DNA of 64,000 nucleotides from Oscillospiraceae bacterium (GTDB lineage: Bacteria; Bacillota; Clostridia; Oscillospirales; Ruminococcaceae). Made by a program: the position numbers and the translations under genes. The notes beneath the pieces were generated by a model, which ran no database searches, was not told where the DNA came from, and worked only from the letters and a program-made list of their open reading frames with translations. This document shows positions 36,008-45,310 of the stretch, one piece after another. Positions within the stretch are counted from its first letter, which is position 1; each line of letters starts with the position of its first letter. The DNA lies in contig JAFTTI010000021.1 of NCBI GenBank assembly GCA_017466865.1, forward strand, positions 124,001 to 188,000. The letters are read 5' to 3'.

Positions 36008-36526
36008 ATGGATTTTGAAAAACTCATTTCAGAAAGATATTCTGTAAGAAAATTTGAGCCTACTCATCTCTCACAAGAAGCGATAGACAAAATTCTTTCG
36101 GCATCCCATAAAGCCCCGACAGGCTGTAACTATCAGCCACAGAGAATTTTGGTGCTGAATACCGATGAATCTATTGAAAAACTCAAAGCCTGCACAAAAT
36201 GCCATTTCAATGCACCCACAGCTATGCTCATCTGCCATAATAAAGAAGAAAGCTGGAAAAGGGTTTATGACGGCGCTATGTCTTCGCCCGTTGATGCTGT
36301 TATTGTCGCAACGTATATGGTTCTCGCAGCACAGAATATCAGCGTCGGAACTTGCTTTGTAATGCATTTTGACCCCGATACTATGCGTAAGGAATTTTCT
36401 ATCCCCGAAAATATCGAGCCATCGCTTCTTCTCGTTATGGGTTATCCCGCAGATGATTCAGAGCCTATTGATATGCATTATAAAAAACGACCTCTCAGCG
36501 AAGTTGTTTTTTATGATAGTTTTTAG
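36008..36526 (+). CDS. Nitroreductase-family protein
   Basis: The 172-residue protein starts ISERYSVRKFEPT and has the FMN-binding nitroreductase pattern APTGCNYQPQRILVL and VATYMVLAAQNISVGTCFV. It is an FMN-dependent reductase of unknown substrate. Three bases separate it from the MaoC-like gene, so the two are likely cotranscribed after the leu genes. A strong terminator follows. Confidence 0.85.
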   Translation: MDFEKLISERYSVRKFEPTHLSQEAIDKILSASHKAPTGCNYQPQRILVLNTDESIEKLKACTKCHFNAPTAMLICHNKEESWKRVYDGAMSSPVDAVIVATYMVLAAQNISVGTCFVMHFDPDTMRKEFSIPENIEPSLLLVMGYPADDSEPIDMHYKKRPLSEVVFYDSF

Positions 36527-36538
36527 AATAAAAATAAA

Positions 36539-36575
36539 AAAGACAGTACAGATTTTCTGTACTGTCTTTCTTTTT
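36539..36575. terminator. Bidirectional terminator between the leu operon and nrdR
   Basis: AAAGACAGTACAG (36539-36551) pairs with CTGTACTGTCTTT (36557-36569), then TTTTT; A-rich on the other side. Confidence 0.9.
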
Positions 36576-36582
36576 GTCGGAT

Positions 36583-37035
36583 TTATTTCTTTTTCGAGCC
36601 GAGTTCCGAGATTATCTTTATAAAGCTCTGAACATCGGTAAAGTCTTTATAAACACTTGCAAAACGGACATAAGCAACATGATCTATCTTCTCGAGCTTT
36701 TCAAGAATCATATCGCCGATTTCAGTACTCAATGCCTGATTCTGCATAGCGTTTGCGTAATGATTTTCAACATCGTCAACCATTTTATCAACCATATCAA
36801 CGCTTACGGGGCGTTTTTTAATTGCTGTGTAAATACCCTTTATAAGTTTTGTTCTGTCAAAAGGTTCAAATGTGCCGTCGCGTTTTAAAACCATAAGAAG
36901 TGGCATTTCAACGCTTTCATAAGTTGTAAATCTTTTACCACAATTACTACATTCTCTTCTGCGACGCTTCTTTCCGTCAGCAGGGCGGGAATCGATAACT
37001 TTTGTATCTTCATAATCACAAAACGGACAACGCAT
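36583..37035 (-). CDS. nrdR: Transcriptional repressor NrdR
   Basis: NrdR binds NrdR boxes and represses ribonucleotide reductase genes, sensing ATP/dATP. The 150-residue protein has the zinc-ribbon cysteines C3, C6, C29 and C32 (MRCPFCDYED and CSNCGKRF) and the ATP-cone domain after residue 45. It is one of the shortest and most conserved regulators in Firmicutes. A perfect sigma-A promoter lies upstream. Confidence 0.96.
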   Translation of the reverse strand: MRCPFCDYEDTKVIDSRPADGKKRRRRECSNCGKRFTTYESVEMPLLMVLKRDGTFEPFDRTKLIKGIYTAIKKRPVSVDMVDKMVDDVENHYANAMQNQALSTEIGDMILEKLEKIDHVAYVRFASVYKDFTDVQSFIKIISELGSKKK

Positions 37036-37106
37036 AACGACACTCCTTGATGTTCTGATTTTTAATACCGAAATTATATTTATACTGATTGTATAGTTAT
37101 GTGATT

Positions 37107-37135
37107 ATTATACTCTAAAAAGAAAAACTTGTCAA
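37107..37135 (-). promoter_or_regulatory. Perfect-consensus promoter of nrdR
   Basis: Minus-strand TTGACA (37135-37130) and TATAAT (37112-37107) with 17 bases between; it overlaps the stop codon of the upstream gene. Confidence 0.85.
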
Positions 37136-37401
37136 CAGTTAAGCGAATAAATTTCTGCAACAAAATCCTCGGCAACCTCTTTGAGAGAACAAGGTGTTAC
37201 GAGGTTTCTTACAAGCAACTCGAAAAAAGAATCTGCAATTTCCTTCTTTGTCGTTACATCGTCTACCTTTTCGGAATATTCTTCGCCAAAAAGTGAAGAA
37301 GAAACCGAAAAAGAATATCCGCCGTTTTCAGCCGTCATGGTGTAATGGATTTTATCCCCTCCGACACATTCACATCTGACAACCGATGGGTCTGATTTCA
37401 T
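37132..37401 (-). CDS. Small hypothetical protein (DUF6514-like)
   Basis: The 89-residue protein has no signal peptide or membrane segment. The end, FFELLVRNLVTPCSLKEVAEDFV, resembles the C-terminal pattern of the clostridial DUF6514 family, but I am not certain. AAGGAGG precedes the ATG. Its upstream region carries an inverted repeat (see findings). Confidence 0.6.
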   Translation of the reverse strand: MKSDPSVVRCECVGGDKIHYTMTAENGGYSFSVSSSLFGEEYSEKVDDVTTKKEIADSFFELLVRNLVTPCSLKEVAEDFVAEIYSLNC

Positions 37402-37490
37402 AATGGGCCTCCTTAAATAAATGCTTTGCAGTCTGCCTTATAATGTTACAGACAACGAAAAAATCCTTAAAGTAGACGAAACTTTTTTAT

Positions 37491-37553
37491 TCCGACAAAA
37501 TCCGACTGTTTTTTCAAAAACTATTGTGTTTATATACAAAAGATTTTGTCGGA
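37491..37553. repeat. Perfect 12-bp inverted repeat upstream of the 37132 gene
   Basis: TCCGACAAAATC (37491-37502) and GATTTTGTCGGA (37542-37553). Each arm contains TTTTGTCGGA, one base away from a Spo0A-box core (TGTCGAA). A third half-copy TCCGAC follows the first arm. It lies between two minus-strand genes, 90 bases before the DUF6514-like start. Confidence 0.6.
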
Positions 37554-37596
37554 TATCGTAAAACAGGGAACTTGTATTAAATTTATTCATAAATGT

Positions 37597-37968
37597 TCAA
37601 AAAATGTTCTTGAAATTCGGTGTCTCATCTTCGGCGATATCTTCTATCGAATAAATAAGAGAGTCCATTCCTGACAAAAAATCGCCATCATGCATATTGT
37701 CCGCATCAAGAAGTTCCGAGATAACAAAACCCGTTTCATCAAGCTTATCCTTGTTGACGATAAAACATAAAAGTTCTGTTTTTTCATCCCATAAAGAAAA
37801 AATCTCTCTCATATCATCAGAAACTTTTTCACCATTCTTATAATTTTCTATAACCTTCTCACATTCTTCTTTCATCTCTCTGCAACTATGTCTTACAATA
37901 AGAGTTCCCGATAGCGAAATTATCATAATAAATGTAATTATAACCGAACATAAAACAACCCTTTTCAT
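37597..37968 (-). CDS. DUF4363 family protein
   Basis: The 123-residue protein has one N-terminal membrane segment (about 5-25) and an extracytoplasmic helical domain. The pattern matches DUF4363 (YtrI-like in spore formers), which is commonly next to DUF421 genes. It starts at the base where the DUF421 gene stops, so the two are translated together. Function unknown; sporulation context is inferred from the gerA operon next door. Confidence 0.75.
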   Translation of the reverse strand: MKRVVLCSVIITFIMIISLSGTLIVRHSCREMKEECEKVIENYKNGEKVSDDMREIFSLWDEKTELLCFIVNKDKLDETGFVISELLDADNMHDGDFLSGMDSLIYSIEDIAEDETPNFKNIF

Positions 37969-38639
37969 TATTTCTCCTTTTTTATTATGTTGATTTTTTC
38001 GTTTTTGTCACAGGTCATTAAAAAGATGTCTTTTCTTTTAATGTTTTTTTCTATAAGGACTTTTTCCAGCCAGCCCTCACCTTTATTTATAGACGACAAC
38101 GCATCTTCGATTAAAACTCCGTCATTTATTATAACAGCAGGAGGATTCATATCCGTACCCTTTATGTTCATATCAGAATTCACAGGCGTTCTGTAAGAAA
38201 ATTTCTGCAGAACCGAAATTTTTCCCGTTGTTTCCGCTATTGCGAAATGTACTTCTGATATGTCAAAAATCCCGTATCCGTGCAAAGCCTCTAAAATGTC
38301 ATCAGCAGTAAACCTGAGTTCTTTTATAACTTTCTGGTCAATAACGCCGTCTTTTATTATAACCTTCGGATTTCCCGAAACAATGCCTCTTATCCGCCTT
38401 GATTTAAGTGTAATTCCTGACATTATTACATCAAGACAGACAAGAACAGCAACGGGAATAAGTCCTGCAAAAAGCGGAACAGAAACATCCTCAACGGGAA
38501 GCGTTGCTATGTTAGAAACAAGAATGGTTACAACAAGCTCTGATGGTTGAAGTTCACCTATCTGACGCTTTCCCATAATCCTTACCGAAAAAATTATAAA
38601 AAGATAAACAATAACCGACCTTACAAAAAGTATTGCCAT
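37968..38639 (-). CDS. DUF421 family membrane protein (YetF-like)
   Basis: I start at the ATG at 38639 (223 residues), seven bases after GAGGTG; the GTG at 38648 overlaps that site. The protein has three N-terminal membrane segments and the DUF421 soluble domain with RIMGKRQIGELQPSELVVTILVSN and LKSRRIRGIVSGNP..IIKDG. YetF/YcaP-type proteins are linked to spores and membranes but have no known reaction. Divergent from the gerA operon. Confidence 0.88.
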   Translation of the reverse strand: MAILFVRSVIVYLFIIFSVRIMGKRQIGELQPSELVVTILVSNIATLPVEDVSVPLFAGLIPVAVLVCLDVIMSGITLKSRRIRGIVSGNPKVIIKDGVIDQKVIKELRFTADDILEALHGYGIFDISEVHFAIAETTGKISVLQKFSYRTPVNSDMNIKGTDMNPPAVIINDGVLIEDALSSINKGEGWLEKVLIEKNIKRKDIFLMTCDKNEKINIIKKEK

Positions 38640-38751
38640 AAATCCCACCTCTTTTTAAAAATATTCTTGTCATAAATTTCTTTTATATTCGGAATATTTT
38701 TTCATCCCATTGGAAAATCTATAACTATACTTTTAAACGGAGGTTTATCTT

Positions 38752-40215
38752 TTGGATACCAATTTTTACGAAAACAGAAAAATCCCTTCAAATATAGAAA
38801 GCCTTATAACAGACCTTACAACCATTATGGGTGATAACGCAGGACTACTCAAAAACCGCATAGAAATTTCAGGGATAAAATGCGTCTTTCTTTCGTTTGA
38901 CGGTATGGCTTCTCTTGCTATTATGACACCTCTTGTCCTTAATCCTTTAGAAGAAATCGAAATCAGAAGGGCAACACCCTATGAACTCAAAAATCATATA
39001 AAATCAAAGCTCATTCTTTCAACCGACAGTATAGAAGTCTTTACCTATGGCGACCTTGTAAGAAGACTTATGTCGGGCTTTGTCTTTCTTTTTATCGACG
39101 GAACAGAGGGCGTTTTAGGATACGGAATACAAGGCTATGAAAGAAGAATGGTCGGCGAACCCGAAGGCGAAACCGATATAAAGGGTGGGCGAGAAGGCTT
39201 TACCGAAACGCTTAATACCAATATCTCACTTATTAGAAGAAGAATGAAAACTCCCGACCTTCGATTTGAAAGATTTGTCATAGGAAAAAAGAGCAGAACC
39301 GATGTGGCATTCATCTATCTCAAAGATAAAATTGATAGAAAAATGCTTCGTGAAATGCGAAAGAAACTTTCCTCTGTAGAACTCGAAACTGTCCTCTCGT
39401 CAGGGTATATAAGACCCTTTCTCGAAAGCGATAAATTCGGATTTTTCGATACAGTAGGAACAACCGAACGCCCCGATGTCTTATGCGGAAAAATCCTTGA
39501 GGGAAGAATAGCGATGCTAATAGACGGAAGCCCCTATGCACTGATAGTTCCTTATCTTTTTATCGAAAATTTTCAGACTCTCGACGATTATGCATCGCGT
39601 CCTTTCTATGCCTTTTTTATAAGAATGATAAAGATAATCGGATTTTTCATTTCGATTCTTCTTCCCGGTGTCTATGTCGCGATAGCAACCTTTCATCCCG
39701 AATTTTTCAATGAAAAACTGCTTCTTATTTTAGCAAAAGCAGAATCGGGTGCACCTCTTCCTCTTTTTGCAGAAGCTTTCATAATGCTTCTTTTGTATGA
39801 ACTCATAAAAGAATCCGCAATAAGACTTCCCCGCGCGATAGGAAGCGCCGTAAGTATAATAGGCGGATTTATAATAGGCGATGCCGCTGTTTCGTCAGGG
39901 ATAGTCAGCAACCCCCTTCTTATCGCAGTAGCACTTTCCGTTACCGCATCTTTTGTCATTCCATCGCTTACAGAATCGACAACCCTTCTTCGTTTTATTT
40001 TTCTGGCGGCAGGTTCTTTTTTGGGACTTTACGGCATAGCAACAGTCATTTCGTTGGTTCTTTTCAATATAACTTCAGAGGATAATATGGGCATACCTTA
40101 TTTCTCACCCATAACGCCTTTTTCACTTCGTTCAATGGGCGATACAGCAATAAGACTTCCACTGAAAAAACTTCAGAAAAGAAATTTCAATATAAACAGT
40201 TTAAGGGAGGAATAA
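38752..40215 (+). CDS. gerAA: Germinant receptor A subunit (GerA family)
   Basis: The 487-residue protein has the large soluble N-terminal GerA domain (about 1-290, with FIDGTEGVLGYGIQGYERR...FTETLNTNISLIRRRMKTPDL) and a C-terminal membrane domain of about five segments including PYLFIENFQTLDDYASRPF and RLPRAIGSAVSIIGG. These are well-conserved GerA/SpoVAF blocks. The start is a TTG at 38752 after GGAGG. Germinant receptors in the spore inner membrane sense nutrients. It heads a three-gene operon. Confidence 0.92.
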   Translation: MDTNFYENRKIPSNIESLITDLTTIMGDNAGLLKNRIEISGIKCVFLSFDGMASLAIMTPLVLNPLEEIEIRRATPYELKNHIKSKLILSTDSIEVFTYGDLVRRLMSGFVFLFIDGTEGVLGYGIQGYERRMVGEPEGETDIKGGREGFTETLNTNISLIRRRMKTPDLRFERFVIGKKSRTDVAFIYLKDKIDRKMLREMRKKLSSVELETVLSSGYIRPFLESDKFGFFDTVGTTERPDVLCGKILEGRIAMLIDGSPYALIVPYLFIENFQTLDDYASRPFYAFFIRMIKIIGFFISILLPGVYVAIATFHPEFFNEKLLLILAKAESGAPLPLFAEAFIMLLLYELIKESAIRLPRAIGSAVSIIGGFIIGDAAVSSGIVSNPLLIAVALSVTASFVIPSLTESTTLLRFIFLAAGSFLGLYGIATVISLVLFNITSEDNMGIPYFSPITPFSLRSMGDTAIRLPLKKLQKRNFNINSLREE

Positions 40216-40218
40216 TTT

Positions 40219-41289
40219 ATGAAAATTTCTTCATCAGGAGCTATTTCGCTTCTTCTTATTTCAAGAATTTTCACCCTTATGATCTATACCGCCGATATGG
40301 CATTTACTTCTGTTTCCTTTCTTTTGGGAATATGCTTTTCAACCGTAATTCAGGGCGTTTTATCACTTATTCTCATTCTTCTTGTGAAAAAATCTTCTGC
40401 CGATGATTTTTATTCACTCGTATCAAAAAACAGATTTCTTATGATAGTTCTTTCTCTTTTTTACGGTGTGTTTTTCATCCTTTCAGGCGGAACAGTTCTC
40501 AAAAATTTCACCTCTTTCGCAAACGGACTTTTCTTTGAAAATGTATCGGCATTTGTTATAGCTATACCGATAATTTCGGTTGCCGTTTATGGTGCTTTTT
40601 CGGGGATAAAATCCGTTTCAAGAAGTGCCTCGGTGATTTTCTGTATCTTTGCGTTTATGTTTCTGATAACATCCGTTTTGTCTGCTGAAAAAATATCTCC
40701 CGCTATTTTTGATGAAACAACACTTTCTCTTTCTTCCGTTATAAGATATACAGTCTATGATATTTCCTCAAGTCCCGAATTTGTAATGCTACCGTTTTTC
40801 TGCCTTTACAGTAAAAATATCAGAAAAGATTATTTTTCTTTTCTCTCGTTAAGACTTCTCATTCTCACAACATCCTCATTCCTTATGGCGTCGGTTTTAA
40901 AGGACTTTGTAAACTATACCGATTTCCCGTTTTTCACCCTCTCGGGCGCAGTCGGAGGTTTTATAAAATCCGACGCGTTATATCTTGTTATATGGACGCT
41001 TTCCGCATCGATAAAACTCTCTCTCATTCTTCATTTTGTAAATGTTTTTACCGAAAAAATCCCTCTTAAAAAACACCTTAAATTCATTCTTTCAGGCGTA
41101 ATAATAACCCTTATTTCTCTTACAGGAATAGTAACCGAAAACAACGGGAATTCACAGATAATATCAGCGCTTTTCATTCTTCTTATGGGCGGAATAATAC
41201 CCATTATCTTCTTTTCAAAGGAGGTCTTTTCACTTGATAAAAAAACTTATTATGATAACAATAACAATCTTTCTTCTGACAGGATGTAA
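40219..41289 (+). CDS. gerAB: Germinant receptor B subunit (GerAB-like permease)
   Basis: The 356-residue polytopic protein of about ten segments follows the endospore-germination permease layout (ISSSGAISLLLISRIFTLMIYTAD at the start, then YDISSSPEFVMLPFF in the middle). B subunits are thought to bind the germinant. It starts three bases after gerAA, with GGGAGGAA before the ATG, and overlaps the third gene by 56 bases. Confidence 0.85.
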   Translation: MKISSSGAISLLLISRIFTLMIYTADMAFTSVSFLLGICFSTVIQGVLSLILILLVKKSSADDFYSLVSKNRFLMIVLSLFYGVFFILSGGTVLKNFTSFANGLFFENVSAFVIAIPIISVAVYGAFSGIKSVSRSASVIFCIFAFMFLITSVLSAEKISPAIFDETTLSLSSVIRYTVYDISSSPEFVMLPFFCLYSKNIRKDYFSFLSLRLLILTTSSFLMASVLKDFVNYTDFPFFTLSGAVGGFIKSDALYLVIWTLSASIKLSLILHFVNVFTEKIPLKKHLKFILSGVIITLISLTGIVTENNGNSQIISALFILLMGGIIPIIFFSKEVFSLDKKTYYDNNNNLSSDRM

Positions 41290-41749
41290 CTCTGTGGAAG
41301 TGACCGAAAGAGCATTTGTAAAAGCCATTTATGCCGATAAATCAGAGGGGAATATCTATCTCGATATTCTCTATACAACCCCCGAGGGCGAAGATAAAAT
41401 TTTCGTTTCAAAGGGAAAAGATTTTTCTTCCGCGATAACTCTCACAGAAAACACTATCGGAAAAGATATTTTTACCGACCATTGTAAAGTCATTTTTGTC
41501 GGCGCGGGTATAACAGATATAAGAAAAGACCTTTCTTATCTTCCCGAAAGCAGGGCTTTTCCTATGAAGATGATAATCTGTAAATGTGCATATAAAAATG
41601 TCCTTTCGGCAAAGAATATCGACTCATTCGGGGATATTGTTTCAAAAGAAAAGGGAGAAAACTACGGAACTTTATTCTCTGTTTTTTCAGACGAAAACAA
41701 TGAATACCCCATAGCAACATTGAAAGAAGGATATATCATACTATTTTAA
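41234..41749 (+). CDS. gerAC: Short germinant receptor C-like lipoprotein
   Basis: The 171-residue protein has a signal peptide with lipobox C18 (TIFLLTGC), followed by the first GerAC domain features: SVEVTERAFVKAIYADKS and FTDHCKVIFVGAGI. Known GerAC proteins have about 360-400 residues and three domains; this one ends after the first. The stop at 41747-41749 is followed directly by the lepA promoter, so it is not a sequencing gap of the window. The TTG at 41234 has AAAGGAGG before it and lies inside gerAB. Confidence 0.8.
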   Translation: MIKKLIMITITIFLLTGCNSVEVTERAFVKAIYADKSEGNIYLDILYTTPEGEDKIFVSKGKDFSSAITLTENTIGKDIFTDHCKVIFVGAGITDIRKDLSYLPESRAFPMKMIICKCAYKNVLSAKNIDSFGDIVSKEKGENYGTLFSVFSDENNEYPIATLKEGYIILF

Positions 41750-41754
41750 AATAC

Positions 41755-41783
41755 TTTACAAATAAAATGATTTGTGATAAAAT
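41755..41783 (+). promoter_or_regulatory. Promoter of lepA
   Basis: TTTACA (about 41755-41760) and an extended TGTGATAAAAT -10 (TAAAAT about 41778-41783), 17 bases apart. Confidence 0.65.
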
Positions 41784-41815
41784 ATTATGGAATATTTATA
41801 TATGAGGTGAGACCT

Positions 41816-43621
41816 TTGTCTTTCAACAGAGATAATATAAGAAATTTCTGCATAGTAGCACATATAGACCACGGCAAATCAACCCTTGCCGACCGTATTC
41901 TCGAACTCACAGAAACTGTCGCAGTAAGAGATATGGAAAATCAGCTTCTCGATAATATGGATATCGAAAGAGAAAGAGGAATTACAATCAAGGCTCGTGC
42001 CGTAAGAATGAAATATACCTCCCTTTCGGGCGAGGAATATTTCTTCAATCTCATCGACACCCCCGGCCATGTCGACTTCAACTACGAAGTATCCCGTTCT
42101 CTCGCTGCGTGTGAGGGTGCGATTCTCGTTGTTGACGCATCACAGGGTATAGAAGCACAGACTCTTGCTAACACCTATCTCGCCATCGACCATGACCTTG
42201 AAATCCTCCCCGTTGTTAATAAGATAGACCTTCCTTCAGCGCGTCCCGAAGTTGTCTGCAAGGAAATCGAAGATGTAATAGGCATTCCCGCTATGGATGC
42301 TCCACGCATTTCCGCAAAGACAGGCGTTAATGTAAGGGATGTTCTTGAAAGAGTAATAACAGATATTCCCGCCCCCAAAGGCGATGATGATAAACCCCTT
42401 AAAGCCCTTATCTTCGATAGTTATTATGATAGCTACAAGGGCGTTATCATCTACATAAGAGTAGTTGAGGGAACTGTCAAGGCAGGAACAAAAATAAAAC
42501 TCATGGCAACAGGTGCAGAGTTTGATGTTGTTGAAACAGGATATATGGGAGCGACGGAACTCGTAAATGTCGGTGAACTCCACGCAGGCGAAGTAGGGTA
42601 TATCGCGGCATCTATTAAAAACATCGGCGATACCCGTGTCGGTGATACAGTAACCGATGCCGAAAATCCTTGCGAAGAAGCGCTTTCAGGATACAAAAAG
42701 GTAAACCCTATGGTTTTCTCAGGCGTTTATCCTCTCGATGGCGCAAAGTATGGCGATTTGCGTGATGCTCTTGAAAAATTACAGCTCAACGACGCTTCAC
42801 TTTCTTTTGAACCCGAAACATCAATAGCTTTGGGATTCGGTTTCCGTTGCGGATTTTTAGGACTTCTTCATATGGAGATTATCCAGGAGCGTATCGAACG
42901 CGAATACAACCTCGATATTATTACAACAGCACCATCGGTTATCTACAAGGTAACCCTCACAAACGGCGAAGAAAGATATATCGACAACCCCTCAAACTAT
43001 CCCGATCCCGCACTCATAGAGGTTGCCGAAGAACCCGTTGTAAAATCGAATATTTTAGTGCCTTCCGAATTTGTCGGAAATATTATGGAACTTTGTAAAG
43101 AACGTCGTGGCGTTTTCAAAGATATGAAATATCTTGACGAAACAAGAGTAGAACTTCATTACGAACTTCCTTTAAACGAAATTGTCTACGACTTTTTTGA
43201 TGCTTTAAAATCAAGAACAAGAGGTTATGCTTCTTTCGACTATGAATTTATGGGATATGTTCCATCAAAACTCGTTAAACTCGATATCCTTCTCAACGGT
43301 GATGTTGTCGATGCACTTTCGTTTATCGTTCATATCGATAAAGCTTATGCAAGAGGAAGAAAAATTGCTGAAAACCTTAAGGAGAATATTCCTCGTCAGA
43401 TGTTTGAAATTCCCATTCAGGCAGCAATCGGCGGAAAGGTTATAGCGAGAGAAACCGTAAAGGCTTATCGTAAGGATGTTCTTGCTAAGTGTTATGGCGG
43501 TGACATAACAAGAAAGAAGAAACTTCTCGAAAAACAGAAGGAAGGTAAAAAGCGTATGCGTCAGTTCGGAACGGTAGAAGTTCCTTCCGAAGCATTCACA
43601 GCAGTTCTCAAAATAGATTAA
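41816..43621 (+). CDS. lepA: Elongation factor 4 (LepA)
   Basis: LepA is a ribosome-bound GTPase that acts in translation initiation/back-translocation and membrane-stress growth. The 601-residue protein has AHIDHGKST at 15-23, [16 protein letters not shown] and the EF-G-like domains, and ends with the LepA-specific C-terminal domain ([15 protein letters not shown]: [20 protein letters not shown]). I start at the TTG at 41816, after GAGGTGA; the ATG at 41774 lies in the promoter region. Two small membrane protein genes follow. Confidence 0.97.
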   Translation: MSFNRDNIRNFCIVAHIDHGKSTLADRILELTETVAVRDMENQLLDNMDIERERGITIKARAVRMKYTSLSGEEYFFNLIDTPGHVDFNYEVSRSLAACEGAILVVDASQGIEAQTLANTYLAIDHDLEILPVVNKIDLPSARPEVVCKEIEDVIGIPAMDAPRISAKTGVNVRDVLERVITDIPAPKGDDDKPLKALIFDSYYDSYKGVIIYIRVVEGTVKAGTKIKLMATGAEFDVVETGYMGATELVNVGELHAGEVGYIAASIKNIGDTRVGDTVTDAENPCEEALSGYKKVNPMVFSGVYPLDGAKYGDLRDALEKLQLNDASLSFEPETSIALGFGFRCGFLGLLHMEIIQERIEREYNLDIITTAPSVIYKVTLTNGEERYIDNPSNYPDPALIEVAEEPVVKSNILVPSEFVGNIMELCKERRGVFKDMKYLDETRVELHYELPLNEIVYDFFDALKSRTRGYASFDYEFMGYVPSKLVKLDILLNGDVVDALSFIVHIDKAYARGRKIAENLKENIPRQMFEIPIQAAIGGKVIARETVKAYRKDVLAKCYGGDITRKKKLLEKQKEGKKRMRQFGTVEVPSEAFTAVLKID

Positions 43622-43632
43622 GGAGGGGTTTT

Positions 43633-43812
43633 ATGGACTCTTTAAGAGCGATGATAACCGTTTTCTCAATCATAGGTTCAGGACTTATAGCCTATTCTTT
43701 CTATCATATTTTAATAACGGGCGATATTGTAAAAATCCTTGTTTCAGGTGCTTTGGGTATCGCAACAATTGTTCTTCTTATTATGCAACTCAAGAAGAAT
43801 TTAAAGGGGTAA
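43633..43812 (+). CDS. Small two-helix membrane protein (59 residues)
   Basis: After AGGAGGGG the ATG at 43633 opens a 59-residue frame with two hydrophobic segments (about 5-27 and 31-52) and a basic end (QLKKNLKG). The strong ribosome binding site, the short 11-base gap from lepA and the next gene 23 bases on support real translation. No family recognised. Confidence 0.7.
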   Translation: MDSLRAMITVFSIIGSGLIAYSFYHILITGDIVKILVSGALGIATIVLLIMQLKKNLKG

Positions 43813-43835
43813 TCTGATTTTAAAAGGAGATTATT

Positions 43836-44153
43836 ATGAAATACGAATGTCCTCATTGTCACGAAAAGACAATAACACTCAGACAAAAAACCTTTGCAGG
43901 TTCTTTAACCTCAAGAGGTGCAGAGTGTGAAAAATGCAAGAGAAGATGCGTAAACGGAAAAGACTCGATAATCGTTCGCCTTATAACATCTCTCGCAGCT
44001 TTGCTCTTCATAACATATATGATTTTTTTCACAGAAATAGATATGGGATTCTGTATCGGCGTTTCGATATTAGCACTCATAGTATCAAAAATCCTTCAGA
44101 TGATTTATGATGCTTTCTTTGCTAAACTCATTCCATCACAATGGATAGATTAG
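43836..44153 (+). CDS. Zinc-ribbon membrane protein of unknown function
   Basis: The 105-residue protein has CPHCHEK at 5-11 and CEKCKRRC at 31-38 (two CxxC pairs, likely a zinc ribbon), then two membrane segments near 49-66 and 72-95. It overlaps hemW by 13 bases. The role is unknown; it may be a small membrane adaptor. Confidence 0.75.
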   Translation: MKYECPHCHEKTITLRQKTFAGSLTSRGAECEKCKRRCVNGKDSIIVRLITSLAALLFITYMIFFTEIDMGFCIGVSILALIVSKILQMIYDAFFAKLIPSQWID

Positions 44154-45253
44154 GCGTCTATATACATATCCCGTTCTGCGCAAGAAAATGCCCTTACTGC
44201 GATTTCTATTCGACAAAATATAACAAAGAAACCGTTTCTTTATATGTCGATGCACTTATAAGAAATTTCAGGGCGTTTTCTCTTGAAAACGGAAAGAAAA
44301 AAATAGTGTCAGTATATTTCGGTGGGGGAACGCCCATTCTTCTCTCTCCCTTTCAGTTTGACCTTTTGCTTTCTTCTCTTTCAGAATGTTTTTCCTTTTC
44401 TGAAGATATAGAAATCACCACAGAGGCAAATCCTTCTATGTCTGATAAGAATAAATTTTCAGAGTATAGAAAAACAGGTCTTAACCGAATTTCATTCGGC
44501 GTTCAGAGCTTTATAGAAACCGAACTCAGATCTCTTCAGAGAACTCATACCGCAGAGGGTGCTATAAGGGCAATAGAAAACGCTTACAGCGCAGGATTTG
44601 ACAATATTTCTGCCGATATAATGCTGGGTATCCCTAATCAAACGAAAGAAAGCCTTTCTCAGACGCTTGAAACAGCGGTGAATTTACCGCTTTCGCATAT
44701 ATCCGCATATATGCTTAAAATCGAGGAGGAAACTCCCTTCAATTCTGATGAGATAATAAAAACTCTTCCCGATGATGATACAACAGCAGAACTTTATCTT
44801 CATACAATAGAAACTCTCGAAAAGAAAGGATTTTTGCAGTATGAAATTTCGAACTTTGCTAAAAAAGGACGGCAAAGCAGGCATAACCTACTCTATTGGG
44901 AATCCGCTGACTATATTGGTTTCGGCGCTGCTGCACATTCCTGTTATCTCGGCAGTCGTTTCGCTGTGCCTTCTGATATTACATCTTTTACTCAAAATAG
45001 CATACAGGGAAAAATAATTACCGACGAAAACTCCTGCGATTTTTCTGAATATGCGATGCTCCGCCTTCGACTTACAGAAGGACTTTCACTGAAAGAAGCA
45101 GAAAAAAGATTTTCTTTTGATAAAGAAACGATTTTACATAGAGCAGAAAAATTCAGAAAAGCAGGTCTGCTTAATATATGTGATGAAACCGTTTCGCTCA
45201 CAAAAAACGGCTTTCTTGTGAGCAACGGCATTATTTCAGACCTTGTTCTTTAG
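44141..45253 (+). CDS. hemW: Radical SAM heme chaperone HemW
   Basis: The 370-residue protein has the cluster triad C13, C17 and C20 (FCARKCPYCDFYS), the HemW-type CDF ending, YFGGGTP and the RISFGVQSF block. HemW lacks the fourth cysteine and the coproporphyrinogen-oxidase features of HemN, and binds or inserts heme. lepA-hemW adjacency is standard in Firmicutes. The start overlaps the previous gene. Confidence 0.92.
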   Translation: MDRLGVYIHIPFCARKCPYCDFYSTKYNKETVSLYVDALIRNFRAFSLENGKKKIVSVYFGGGTPILLSPFQFDLLLSSLSECFSFSEDIEITTEANPSMSDKNKFSEYRKTGLNRISFGVQSFIETELRSLQRTHTAEGAIRAIENAYSAGFDNISADIMLGIPNQTKESLSQTLETAVNLPLSHISAYMLKIEEETPFNSDEIIKTLPDDDTTAELYLHTIETLEKKGFLQYEISNFAKKGRQSRHNLLYWESADYIGFGAAAHSCYLGSRFAVPSDITSFTQNSIQGKIITDENSCDFSEYAMLRLRLTEGLSLKEAEKRFSFDKETILHRAEKFRKAGLLNICDETVSLTKNGFLVSNGIISDLVL

Positions 45254-45270
45254 CATAATAGCCAAAAAAG

Positions 45271-45310
45271 AGTTTTGCAAGTATTATAAAATTTACTTGC
45301 AAAACTTTTC
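45271..45310 (+). terminator. Terminator of hemW, overlapping the next promoter
   Basis: AGTTTTGCAAGTA (45271-45283) pairs perfectly with TACTTGCAAAACT (45294-45306), then TTTTC. Its right arm contains TTGCAA, the -35 of the following promoter. Confidence 0.75.
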
